This document shows positions 16,419 through 24,921 of a stretch of 40,516 nucleotides of DNA, piece by piece. This stretch comes from Kiritimatiellia bacterium (lineage in GTDB: Bacteria; Verrucomicrobiota; Kiritimatiellia; RFP12; UBA1067), in NCBI GenBank assembly GCA_024405255.1, contig JAKSOY010000012.1:1-40516 (forward strand), in the 5' to 3' direction. Every line of letters begins with the position of its first letter. Within the stretch, counting starts at the first letter, position 1. The notes beneath the pieces were generated by a model, which worked only from the letters and a program-made list of their open reading frames with translations, searched no databases and was not told the DNA's origin. Made by a program: the position numbers and the translations under genes.

Positions 16419-16439
16419 GTCCTTCCACCAAGGAAGGAC
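16419..16439 (+). promoter_or_regulatory. hairpin masking the mreC ribosome-binding site
   Basis: GTCCTTCC, loop ACCAA, GGAAGGAC: a perfect 8-bp stem in the 33-bp mreB-mreC gap. The right arm contains the AAGGAAGGA ribosome site of mreC, whose start is a TTG at 16442. Folding would hide the site and lower MreC synthesis relative to MreB. No T-run follows, so it is not a typical terminator. Confidence 0.6.
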
Positions 16440-16441
16440 AG

Positions 16442-17284
16442 TTGAAAAACAGAACAGGTACATTCATTGCGGTCATCGCGCTTGTCGCACTCGGACTTTG
16501 GTTCGCGTGCGGGCGTCGTGTCGCCCAGGAAGCCGTCTATCCTGTTGAGAACGGACGCGCCTGGGTCGCGCGCAACCTGTTCACCCGTCTGAAAGGCGTA
16601 TTCAATCCCGGAACGACGGCCGTCGAGAACCGCAAGCTCAAACTCGAGAACGCCGCTCTTCACCTGCTGGAAACGGACATCGCCCAGCTGCGAACCGAAA
16701 ACGCCCGTCTGCGGGGGCTTCTCGACTACCGTGCCAATGTGCCGACCAATCGCTGGATCTGCGCGCCCGTGCTCGCGCGCGAGGGCGCGGGCGGCGTGCG
16801 CGGGCTGCTGCGTGTCGGACGCGGTTCCGTCGACGGGGTCTCGACCAATGCCGCCGTCATCGTGCCGGAAGGACTAGTCGGCCGCGTCGAACAGGTCTCG
16901 CTCCGAACCGCCGAAGTACGGCTCATCACATCCCCTTCCGTCAAGGTTTCGTGTGAAATCAAAACGGGCGATCCCGAACTGGGAACCATCTACGGCATTC
17001 TCGAAGGCGGCGGCATCCATACGCTCCATGCGGATGCCGGTGCGTCGATCCTCTATTTCATCAACCCTCTTCGCATTCGACACATGAAGCGACGGCCCAG
17101 TTTGCCTTCGCGTGCGAAAATCATCACGAGCGGCCTTGGGGGCATCTACCCCCGCGGGCTGACAGTCGGCTACCTGACAGACGCGTGTGATGCGGACGAG
17201 ACACAACTGGAACGGGAGGGCGACGTCGAGCCGGCCGTCGACTTCCTGACCTTGGAGGACGTGTTCATCCGCCGTGAAGACTAA
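16442..17284 (+). CDS. mreC: rod-shape protein MreC
   Basis: The 280-residue product has one N-terminal membrane segment (about 8-24), a coiled coil (about 58-95, rich in Lys, Leu and Glu), and the periplasmic beta domain with VIVPEGLVGRVEQVS and GGIYPRGLTVGYL. MreC links cytoplasmic MreB to the periplasmic part of the elongation complex and activates PBP2. The start is TTG, chosen because AAGGAAGGA lies 5 nt upstream and the first residues (KNRTGTFIAVIAL) give the expected anchor. The ribosome site is inside a hairpin. The end overlaps mreD by 11 bp. Confidence 0.93.
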   Translation: MKNRTGTFIAVIALVALGLWFACGRRVAQEAVYPVENGRAWVARNLFTRLKGVFNPGTTAVENRKLKLENAALHLLETDIAQLRTENARLRGLLDYRANVPTNRWICAPVLAREGAGGVRGLLRVGRGSVDGVSTNAAVIVPEGLVGRVEQVSLRTAEVRLITSPSVKVSCEIKTGDPELGTIYGILEGGGIHTLHADAGASILYFINPLRIRHMKRRPSLPSRAKIITSGLGGIYPRGLTVGYLTDACDADETQLEREGDVEPAVDFLTLEDVFIRRED

Positions 17285-17828
17285 GATCGTCCAGATTCTC
17301 TTCATCGTGTTGAGCACGGTGCTTGCGGCGGCCTGTCAGGACATGTGGCCTTCGTTTGGCGGCGCCAAGCCTCCATTCCTCCTGGCGCTGGCGTTGCATT
17401 GGGCCTTCATCCAGCCGATGGTCGACAAGGACGACCGTCATGCAGAGTTGCCGCCCTTCTATACGGCGCGCTGGATTCCCGCCGTCCTTTTCGCCGGAGC
17501 CTTCGAGGACGCCCTGAGCGGCTTCCCCATCGGCTGTGCCACCGGCTACTTCCTTCTCGTCGGCACCGGGGCGCGGTTCATCCAGCATTTTGCCGTCGTT
17601 CTCAAGTCCGCCGCACTCGGATTCGTGGCCGTGACCATCTGCGCGCCCTTGCACGAAGTGTGGCTTGCCGTCTGGGGCGTAGTGGGCGAAGAGACCACGC
17701 TCTTCATCCGGTTCTTCGCCGCCGTCTTGCCCGCCGCGCCTGTAGGTGCGTTGCTCTTCTTCCTGCTGCCGCGGATCGAAACGGCGATCGGCTTCGAGGG
17801 AACGCTGATGGACGGGAGGCGCGCATGA
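17274..17828 (+). CDS. mreD: rod-shape membrane protein MreD
   Basis: The 184-residue hydrophobic protein has about five predicted membrane segments (for example FIVLSTVLAAACQ, FLLALALHWAFI and FFAAVLPAAPVGALLFFLL). Sequence identity to MreD is hard to see, as usual for this family, but position between mreC and mrdA and topology make the assignment firm. GTG at 17274 overlaps the mreC end by 11 bp; GGAGG is about 16 nt upstream. Its TGA overlaps the mrdA ATG as ATGA. Confidence 0.85.
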   Translation: MKTKIVQILFIVLSTVLAAACQDMWPSFGGAKPPFLLALALHWAFIQPMVDKDDRHAELPPFYTARWIPAVLFAGAFEDALSGFPIGCATGYFLLVGTGARFIQHFAVVLKSAALGFVAVTICAPLHEVWLAVWGVVGEETTLFIRFFAAVLPAAPVGALLFFLLPRIETAIGFEGTLMDGRRA

Positions 17829-19702
17829 AGACCTCTGCCTGGTTCATGCTGGCCCTCGGTGCGCTGTTCGTCTTCGGCGAACTCGTGCTCGGCATTTCGC
17901 TCTTCCGTATCCAGGTTCTGAATGTCGCCGACTCGCGCGAGAGCCAGGAACAGCAGACCATCCGCCGCGTCCGCGTGCCGGGTCTTCGCGGACGCATCCT
18001 CGACTGCAAGGACCGCATCCTGGCTGAGTGCCGTCCCAGCTACTGCATCCTCTGCAACCTCGAAGAGTTCCAGCGCCGCGGCGCCGCCTCGAACACCGTG
18101 GCCGCCGTCGACACCGCCGTGGACCAGGTTGCGACCGCCCTGCATCTGCCCCGCCAGATTTCAACGACTCAGATCGCCCGCCATCTGCGGACCGCCAGCG
18201 CCATTCCCCTTGTCGCCTGGCGCGACATCGATGCCCGCGTCTTCGCCCAGTTCTGCGAACGTCTGCAGGAATTCCCGGGATTCTCCGACCACGTGGAGGC
18301 CGAGCGGTTCTATCCCTACGGCAATCTCGCGGCCCACATCCTCGGCTATACGGGACGCGGCGAGACGGCGGGGGCCGAGAACGATCCCGTCTATTTCAGC
18401 GAAAAGGACATGATGGGACGCGGCGGCGTCGAAAGCTTCTACAACCGCTACCTGGCCGGCGTGACCGGTGAACGCCACATCCGTGTCGACGCCCGGGGAT
18501 TCCGTCCGACCAAGGCCCGCCAGACGCTGCTCGCCGACACAAGTGAAAGCGGCGTGGACCCGGCCGACGGACTCGACCTGCGCCTGACGCTCGACATCAA
18601 GATCCAGGCCGACGTCGAACGCGAGCTCCACAGCGTCACGGGTGCCTGCGTGGTGCTGAATCCGCGCAACGGCGCCGTGTTGGCCATGGCCAGCTCACCG
18701 ACCTTCGACCCGAACAAATGCGTGCCGACGCTTTCGAGCGCAGTCTACGCCTCGCTGACGAACGCACCTGCCAAACGCGGACAGAATCGAGCCATCAGCG
18801 AAGGCTATGCGCCCGGTTCCACGTTCAAGCCCATCACCGCGCTCGCGGGACTCGCCACGGGATGGATGCCCGAGGACGAGTACGACTGTTCGGGCATCTA
18901 CCGTCTCGGCAATCTTCGCCTGCACTGCTGGAACCGCTACGGTCACAGCTACGTCAATGTGCGTCAGGCGCTCAAGGAAAGCTGCAATACGTTCTTCTGC
19001 AACATGGGCACCGCCATCGGTTCGAATGCCGTCATCCAGGCGGCACGGGACTTCGGGCTGGGGGCTCGCACCGGCATCGATCTCGAGGGCGAGTACGCCG
19101 GTGTCGTACCGGACGACGAATGGAAACGCCGGTGGTACAACGAACCGTGGTATCCGGGCGACACGTGCCAGATGTGCATCGGCCAGGGCATGCTGCTCGT
19201 CACCCCGCTGCAGATGGCGGTGGTGGCGGCCACGCTGGGGAATGGCGGCGACATCTACCGTCCCTACCTCTACGCGCGTGACTTCCTCTCGAAGCCGAAA
19301 CCGGTCCGGCACATTCCCTTCCCGGACGAATCGCTCGCCCTTGTGCGCGAAGGCATGAAGGACGTCGTCGACGCCGGTACGGGACGCGGCATCGCCATTC
19401 GCACCGATACTGCCGTCACACCCAACGGACGCCACCGCCGCTATCGTCTAAATGTCGAATGCGGCGGCAAGACCGGTACGGCGGAAATCGGCCGCGGCGA
19501 GACGAAACGCAAGAACACTTGGATCATCGCCTTCGCCCCCTTCGACAATCCGACGATTGCCATCGCCATGATCGTCGAGCGAGGCGATTCCGGCGGCAAG
19601 ACCGTCGCACCGCGCGTCCACAACGTCCTCGCCGGCATCTTCGGCGAAAACGAAATTTCGGCCATACGCGCCACCACCTCGAATTTGGAAGGGAGAGACT
19701 GA
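17825..19702 (+). CDS. mrdA: penicillin-binding protein 2, elongation transpeptidase
   Basis: The 625-residue class B PBP has an N-terminal membrane anchor (about 7-26), a dimerisation domain with RGRILDCKDRILAE, and a C-terminal transpeptidase domain. The serine motif is STFK (Ser332), the second motif SCN (386-388) and the third KTG (549-551). It cross-links sidewall peptidoglycan in the periplasm with RodA. ATG at 17825 overlaps the mreD stop (ATGA) and follows GGGAGG. A long open frame upstream of it is only mreD read in another frame. Length is close to E. coli PBP2 (633). Confidence 0.95.
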   Translation: MKTSAWFMLALGALFVFGELVLGISLFRIQVLNVADSRESQEQQTIRRVRVPGLRGRILDCKDRILAECRPSYCILCNLEEFQRRGAASNTVAAVDTAVDQVATALHLPRQISTTQIARHLRTASAIPLVAWRDIDARVFAQFCERLQEFPGFSDHVEAERFYPYGNLAAHILGYTGRGETAGAENDPVYFSEKDMMGRGGVESFYNRYLAGVTGERHIRVDARGFRPTKARQTLLADTSESGVDPADGLDLRLTLDIKIQADVERELHSVTGACVVLNPRNGAVLAMASSPTFDPNKCVPTLSSAVYASLTNAPAKRGQNRAISEGYAPGSTFKPITALAGLATGWMPEDEYDCSGIYRLGNLRLHCWNRYGHSYVNVRQALKESCNTFFCNMGTAIGSNAVIQAARDFGLGARTGIDLEGEYAGVVPDDEWKRRWYNEPWYPGDTCQMCIGQGMLLVTPLQMAVVAATLGNGGDIYRPYLYARDFLSKPKPVRHIPFPDESLALVREGMKDVVDAGTGRGIAIRTDTAVTPNGRHRRYRLNVECGGKTGTAEIGRGETKRKNTWIIAFAPFDNPTIAIAMIVERGDSGGKTVAPRVHNVLAGIFGENEISAIRATTSNLEGRD

Positions 19703-19703
19703 C

Positions 19704-20864
19704 ATGCTGCTCGAACTCTTCGCAAAATTCAGACGCATGGACTGGCTGCTGACGGCCTCGATGGTGGCGCTCATCGCATTCGGCACGACGTTCATCTGGA
19801 GCGCCGGCGCGGCCCGTCAAACGGTCTATCTGCAGAACATCTGGTATTCATACGCCTGCACGGCCGTGCTGGGGCTTTTCATCTACTTCGCGATTTCGCT
19901 GATCGACTATCGAAAGCTCGTCGAAGTCCTCGCGACGCCCTGCTACCTCATCTCGCTGGTGCTGCTCGTCGCCGTCCTCATATTCGGTGCCAACATCTAC
20001 GGCGGCAAACGCTGGCTCTGGTTCTTCCAGCCGAGCGAAATCGCGAAGCTCGCGGTGATTCTCTTCATCGCCCACCTGGTCGGACACGTCGGCCGCGAAT
20101 CCTTCAAGTGGTTCCTTGCGGCGGCGCTTGCCTTCGGCGTTCCCGCGTTGCTCATTCTCAAGGAGCCAGACCTGGGCACCGCCCTCGTCCTGGCACCGTC
20201 CGTCATGGTGATGCTGCTCGCGGCCCGCGTCTGGACCAAGGGGCTTGTTGTTCTGATCATCTCGGGACTTCTCGCCGCCGGACTCGTTCTCGGTACCGTC
20301 TATGTCGCCGAACACAAGACCGATCCCGTCCAGAAGGCGGAAATCCTCAAACGCCTGCCGCTCAAGGACCATCAGATCAAGCGATTGCGCGTCTTCCTCT
20401 TCCCCGACCAGGACGTCAGCGGCGCCGGCTACAATCTCCGCCAGGCACTCATCTCGATCGGCTCGGGCGCCGTTTGGGGCAAGGGCCTCAAAAAAGGTGA
20501 ACTGAAGGCGCTCGGCTACCTGCCACCGTCAGTTTCAATGAACGACTTCATCTTCGCCGTCGTGGGCGAGGAGTGCGGTTTCGTCGGCAACCTCACCGTT
20601 CTAGCCTTTTTCCTCGGTCTTCTCCTCTCGATACTGAAGATCGCCTTTTTCGCCACCGACGACCGCGGGCGACTCATCGCCGCCGGTGTTGCGACATTGA
20701 TTTTCTGTCACATCTATATCAACATCGCCATGTCCATCGGATTGATGCCGATCACAGGCCTGCCCCTGCCTTTCATCAGCGCAGGACGGACCTTCCTCAT
20801 CGTTCTGATGGCATCGCTTGGATTCGTCCAAAGCGTGTGCGTACACCGCGAAGAGGAAAACTAG
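19704..20864 (+). CDS. rodA: rod-shape SEDS glycosyltransferase RodA
   Basis: The 386-residue polytopic protein has about ten membrane segments and SEDS marks: GGKRWLWFFQPSEIAKLAVI, LKEPDLGTALVLAPS, GEECGFVGN, and the C-terminal GLPLPFISAGRTFLI. RodA polymerises lipid II into glycan strands with PBP2. The ATG lies 1 bp after the mrdA stop and follows GGGAGAG. Most SEDS proteins have SxGGS in the last motif; here it is SAGRTF. Confidence 0.95.
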   Translation: MLLELFAKFRRMDWLLTASMVALIAFGTTFIWSAGAARQTVYLQNIWYSYACTAVLGLFIYFAISLIDYRKLVEVLATPCYLISLVLLVAVLIFGANIYGGKRWLWFFQPSEIAKLAVILFIAHLVGHVGRESFKWFLAAALAFGVPALLILKEPDLGTALVLAPSVMVMLLAARVWTKGLVVLIISGLLAAGLVLGTVYVAEHKTDPVQKAEILKRLPLKDHQIKRLRVFLFPDQDVSGAGYNLRQALISIGSGAVWGKGLKKGELKALGYLPPSVSMNDFIFAVVGEECGFVGNLTVLAFFLGLLLSILKIAFFATDDRGRLIAAGVATLIFCHIYINIAMSIGLMPITGLPLPFISAGRTFLIVLMASLGFVQSVCVHREEEN

Positions 20865-20942
20865 TTTCTGCCAATCGAACAATCTAACCAAACAGACAAT
20901 CTCATCAACAAAAAACTCTTAACAAATCTAAAGGAACAAATC

Positions 20943-22622
20943 ATGTCAGTCATTCAAACCGTCGTCAGTACCGTGCGCAACTGGTTTAAACGAAACAAGA
21001 TCAAGCGCGAAATCATCGTCAACGTCGAAAAACTCGAAACCCGCGTCGCCGTGATGGAAAACGGCCGCCTCGAGGAATACATGGTCGAACACCCGGAAGA
21101 CGAGCGCCTCGTCGGCTGCGTCTTCAAAGGCCGCATCCAGAACCTTCAGGACGACCTTCAGGCCGCTTTCGTGGATATCGGCCTCAAGAAAAACGCCTTC
21201 CTCCACTACTGGGACATGCAACCCGACGTGGACGCCTTCCTCGACGAAGTCGACCTTGAAGAGGATGAGCAGCCCGCGAAAAACGGAAAGGGCGGTAAGA
21301 ACAACAAGGGCGGTAAGAACAACGGACGCAAGCGCGGCAAGCCGCCGCGGCTCACGACCGAGGAAATCCACGAGAAGTTCAAGCCGGGTTCGGAAATCAT
21401 CGTGCAGGTCACCAAGGGTCCGATCTCCACGAAGGGTCCGCGCGTGACGACCAACCTCTCCATCCCGGGGCGCTACCTCGTCATGATGCCCGGCACGAAG
21501 ACGCGCGGCGTTTCGCGTAAGATCGGCGACGCCGAAGAGCGCAAGCGTCTGAAGAGAATCCTCGACCGCCTGCTGCTGCCGGAAGACGTCGGTCTCATCG
21601 TCCGAACCGCCGGCGTGGGTGCCAAGGGCACGTCGTTCGTGCGCGACATGCGCAACCTGCTCGAGAGCTGGCACGAACTGCAGGGCAATGTCAAGAACCT
21701 CCGCACGCCGTGCTGCGTGTGGCAGGAACCGGACCTCGTGGAACGCGTCGTGCGCGACTGGCTGACCGAGGACATCGACAGCGTCATCGTCGACGACGAG
21801 CAGACATTTGAAAAGCTGCGCGACGTCACCAGCCGCATCTCCCGCCGTGCGCGCGGCAAGGTGCGCCGTTACGAGGGGGCTGAAAACGTGTTCGAGCGCC
21901 TCGGCATCGAACGCCAGCTGCACGACGCCTTCAACCGCCAGGTGAAGCTGAAAAGCGGCGGCTATCTCGTCATCGACGAAACGGAAGCGCTCATCGCCGT
22001 GGACGTGAACACCGGCCACCACAAGGGCAAGGGCACGCAGGAAGAGGCGATCCTCGACGTGAACCTCGAAGCCGTCGAAGAAGTCGCCCGCCAGCTGCGC
22101 CTGCGCAACATCGGCGGTCTCGTGGTGCTCGACCTCATCGACATGAAGAGCCGCAAGCATCAGAAGCAGGTCTACCGTGCGCTCAAGGACGCGCTCAAGC
22201 GCGACCGCGCCCGCACGAACGTGCTGGAAATCAGCGAGCTCGGCCTTCTGGAAATGAGCCGTCAGCGTCACGAGGAATCCATCCTCTCGATGCTCTCGAG
22301 CACCTGCCCGTGCTGCGGCGGACACGGCGTCGTCAAGTCGCCGCTCGCCGTCTCCATCGAACTTCAGCGCAAGCTCACGTCCCTCCTGCGCACGGCCGAC
22401 GCCGAGAAGCATCCGTTCGTGCCGAAAATCGTCATCGCCCCGGCGGTCATGCAGCGTCTCCGTACGGAAGATGCGCAGATTCTCGCCCAGCTGCAGGCCC
22501 AGTTCAACACGAAACTCACGTTCGTCTCGGAACTCCACCGCCACCCGGAAACGTATTCTATACTGGACGCGGAGAGTGGACAAGTGCTATACTCTTCAGG
22601 TGCCGGCAAACCGGCTGTTTAA
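20943..22622 (+). CDS. rng: ribonuclease G/E family endoribonuclease
   Basis: The 559-residue product has the RNase E/G catalytic core. An S1 domain (about 35-165) is interrupted by a Lys/Gly/Asn-rich insert (112-133), followed by a DNase-I-like domain with VDVNTGH (Asp354) and VVLDLIDM (Asp397) as magnesium ligands. The zinc-link CPCCGG (455-460) resembles the family CPxCxG. Such enzymes cut single-stranded RNA in rRNA maturation and mRNA decay. AAAGGA precedes the ATG. The gene follows rodA by 78 bp and precedes the LptD-like gene by 9 bp; rng beside mre genes is common in Gram-negatives. The length fits RNase G rather than RNase E with its long C-terminal scaffold. Confidence 0.93.
   Translation: MSVIQTVVSTVRNWFKRNKIKREIIVNVEKLETRVAVMENGRLEEYMVEHPEDERLVGCVFKGRIQNLQDDLQAAFVDIGLKKNAFLHYWDMQPDVDAFLDEVDLEEDEQPAKNGKGGKNNKGGKNNGRKRGKPPRLTTEEIHEKFKPGSEIIVQVTKGPISTKGPRVTTNLSIPGRYLVMMPGTKTRGVSRKIGDAEERKRLKRILDRLLLPEDVGLIVRTAGVGAKGTSFVRDMRNLLESWHELQGNVKNLRTPCCVWQEPDLVERVVRDWLTEDIDSVIVDDEQTFEKLRDVTSRISRRARGKVRRYEGAENVFERLGIERQLHDAFNRQVKLKSGGYLVIDETEALIAVDVNTGHHKGKGTQEEAILDVNLEAVEEVARQLRLRNIGGLVVLDLIDMKSRKHQKQVYRALKDALKRDRARTNVLEISELGLLEMSRQRHEESILSMLSSTCPCCGGHGVVKSPLAVSIELQRKLTSLLRTADAEKHPFVPKIVIAPAVMQRLRTEDAQILAQLQAQFNTKLTFVSELHRHPETYSILDAESGQVLYSSGAGKPAV
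21288..21323 (+). repeat. two tandem 18-bp repeats inside rng
   Basis: The unit AAGGGCGGTAAGAACAAC occurs twice without change, in frame, coding for two copies of KGGKNN within the charged insert of the S1 domain. Copy number could vary by slippage without breaking the frame. Confidence 0.8.
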
Positions 22623-22631
22623 GGAGCAACT

Positions 22632-24881
22632 ATGAAAACCAAGAACGCCCTCTCCCTTCTCGCCTGTGCGAGCGCCTTTTCCGCGCTCGCTTCGGCGAAT
22701 CCGAGTCTGCTCGACCTCCTGGCGCCCGAGCCGCTTCCGTCCAAAACGCAAGGACAGAAGATCTCGGGTCCCCTGACGATTACCAGCGACCACCTGCAGG
22801 GGAACATCCACACAGGCGTCGGCGTCGCCACTGGTCACGTCAGCGCCGTGGCGGCTCCTTACCGGTTCCTGTCCAACCAAGTCTCGCACGACGAGACGGG
22901 AACCTACAAGTTCGGCACCCCGGCCCAGGCCACGACCTGCTCGAACGACGTGGACCATCTGCACTGGGAACTCCGCGGTGAATTCACCTACCTTCAAAAT
23001 GAAGCCGTGATCGTGAAGGACGCCTGGTTGCGCTTCTACGACATGCCGATTTTGTGGGTGCCCTTCTGGTACTATCCGCTCAATACGGACTACGGTCTGC
23101 GCGTGCTGCCGGGCTATCGGTCCCGCTGGGGCGGCTTCCTGCTGACCAAATACGTCTACGATCTCTACAACAGCGGCGGGTCCGACCCCTACAAGCTGGG
23201 TGCCTCCTCGTCCGTCGACTACCGTACGAAAAACGGATTCGGCATCGGCCAGTCGTTCAAGTGGGACTTGCAGGAATTCGGCCGCGGCAAGATCTCGGCC
23301 TACAACGCGTGGGACGACGATTACGACCGCTATACGCGGCACCACTGGTCAGGCCACCACCGCAACTACCAGAACTGGGGCAGCGACGTTGAACGCCGCC
23401 GCTATCGCGTAGTGCTCGACCACGCCGCCGAACTGACGGAACGCGACGACCTGCGCGTGCACGCGACCTACTTCAGCGATTCACACATGAACCGCGACTT
23501 CTTCGACAAGGACCATCGTCTTGAGTCGCTGCCGTCGAACGAAGCCTGGTACGAACACCGCGAGCTTTCGTGGGCGGCCGGCGGAAGCGTGTCGGGTCCG
23601 ATCAACGACTTCTACGGCGGCACCTCGCGCCTCCCGGAAGGCTGGGTGAATGTTGCGCCGCAGCCGATCTGGGACCTCCCGGCGAACTACGAAATGCAGA
23701 CGCGCGCGGGCTACCTCAACCACGACTACGCGCGCTATGGTTCGCACGATCCGATGTACCGCTATGTGCCTTATCTCGGCGAAAACGGACACGGCGCCGA
23801 CTACCAGGCCTTCCGCATGGACACCGCCCATCGTGTGACGATTCCCTTCAAGGTGGCGGATGTCGTGTCGGTCGTACCGCGTGCCGGCTATCGCGGCACC
23901 TACTGGAGCGACAGCGGTTCGCGTAGCTCGGACTACCTCAAGGCCTCGGGCGATGCGATTTTCCGCCATATCGCCGAAGTCGGCGTGACCGCCGCCGCGC
24001 GTGCCACAGGATGGCTCAACGCGCGTTGGCGCCACACCTTCGAGCCCTATCTGGACTACTCCTACCAGAACGTCCAGCTTTCCGAAGGTCGCAGCAATCG
24101 CTACTACGTGTTCGACAACTACGACCGCTCGGTCGACTGGCTGGACCAATTCGGATTCGAAGGCCGCGGGTTGCCCTACAACTGGCATGGCGTTCGCCCC
24201 GGTATCCGCAACACGTTTGAAAAGGCGGACGACAAGGGCATCCTGCGCACGATTCTCGACTGGGATGTGTACGCGGCGATCCCCTTCGCCACGATGGACC
24301 CCTACAGCGCCGACTACGAGGGACCGCTCACCGGCTACCCGCGTAACGACGAAGACGGCCATTACAACCGCCACGGTGAACGCCAGGTGGTCCCGGGTAC
24401 GCGCATCCGCTGGAATCCGTCCCGCGACATCTCGTTCTTCACGCGCGCCGAATACGACTGTCAGAACGACAAGGTCGCGTACGCGGACATCTTCTTCCGC
24501 CAATGTCTGACGGAAACATTCGCGTGGCACTTGGGCTACATCGGCCGCGACCACCGTCTCTGGAACTATCTGCCGAGCGAACGCGACCGCTGGAACTACG
24601 AGCTGTCGAACGTCCTTCAGCTCGGCTTCGAGCACACGCTGTGCGATTGGCTCGCGTGGTCGCCGTACATCCGCTTCGACTGCCGGCGCAACGAAACGGA
24701 CGAAGTGGGTGCCTGGTTCGACCTGATGACGGACTGCCTGGGCTACCGCTTCCAGTTCGCGCATGAAACCTCGTACACGCGCATCGATGGATCGAAAGAA
24801 GATTGCGACAACCGCGTCTACTTCTTCATCTATCTCCGCGCGCTCGGTCCGGGTTCCATGCTCGATCTGGCCCGCTTCTAA
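22632..24881 (+). CDS. lptD: LptD/OstA-like outer-membrane LPS assembly protein
   Basis: The 749-residue product has a signal peptide (about 1-22), an OstA-type N-terminal part (PLTITSDHLQGNIHTGVGVA, AVIVKDAWLRFYDMPILWVP), and a long aromatic-rich C-terminal region of alternating strands ending in Phe, as outer-membrane barrels do. WVPFWYYPLN is close to the YxPYxxYP region of LptD. LptD places lipopolysaccharide in the outer leaflet. The gene follows rng after 9 bp with AAGGAG before the ATG, so it is probably translated from the same message. It might be a LptD paralogue rather than the essential copy; LptE is not seen. Confidence 0.8.
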   Translation: MKTKNALSLLACASAFSALASANPSLLDLLAPEPLPSKTQGQKISGPLTITSDHLQGNIHTGVGVATGHVSAVAAPYRFLSNQVSHDETGTYKFGTPAQATTCSNDVDHLHWELRGEFTYLQNEAVIVKDAWLRFYDMPILWVPFWYYPLNTDYGLRVLPGYRSRWGGFLLTKYVYDLYNSGGSDPYKLGASSSVDYRTKNGFGIGQSFKWDLQEFGRGKISAYNAWDDDYDRYTRHHWSGHHRNYQNWGSDVERRRYRVVLDHAAELTERDDLRVHATYFSDSHMNRDFFDKDHRLESLPSNEAWYEHRELSWAAGGSVSGPINDFYGGTSRLPEGWVNVAPQPIWDLPANYEMQTRAGYLNHDYARYGSHDPMYRYVPYLGENGHGADYQAFRMDTAHRVTIPFKVADVVSVVPRAGYRGTYWSDSGSRSSDYLKASGDAIFRHIAEVGVTAAARATGWLNARWRHTFEPYLDYSYQNVQLSEGRSNRYYVFDNYDRSVDWLDQFGFEGRGLPYNWHGVRPGIRNTFEKADDKGILRTILDWDVYAAIPFATMDPYSADYEGPLTGYPRNDEDGHYNRHGERQVVPGTRIRWNPSRDISFFTRAEYDCQNDKVAYADIFFRQCLTETFAWHLGYIGRDHRLWNYLPSERDRWNYELSNVLQLGFEHTLCDWLAWSPYIRFDCRRNETDEVGAWFDLMTDCLGYRFQFAHETSYTRIDGSKEDCDNRVYFFIYLRALGPGSMLDLARF

Positions 24882-24890
24882 CGAAGCGAT

Positions 24891-24921
24891 TGTCGTCTCG
24901 CCCTTAGCGGGCGAGACGATA
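24891..24921. terminator. bidirectional hairpin between lptD-like and GH51 genes
   Basis: CGTCTCGCCC, loop TTAGC, GGGCGAGACG, with three more pairs outside (one G-U), gives a stem of about 13 bp between two convergent genes. The stop codon of the GH51 gene lies in the loop. A T-run is absent on both sides, so it may end transcription poorly or protect 3' ends. Confidence 0.55.

Noticed and set aside
20946..22583. Long minus-strand open frame opposite rng
   Set aside because: Rng has full catalytic motifs on the plus strand; the antisense frame has none.
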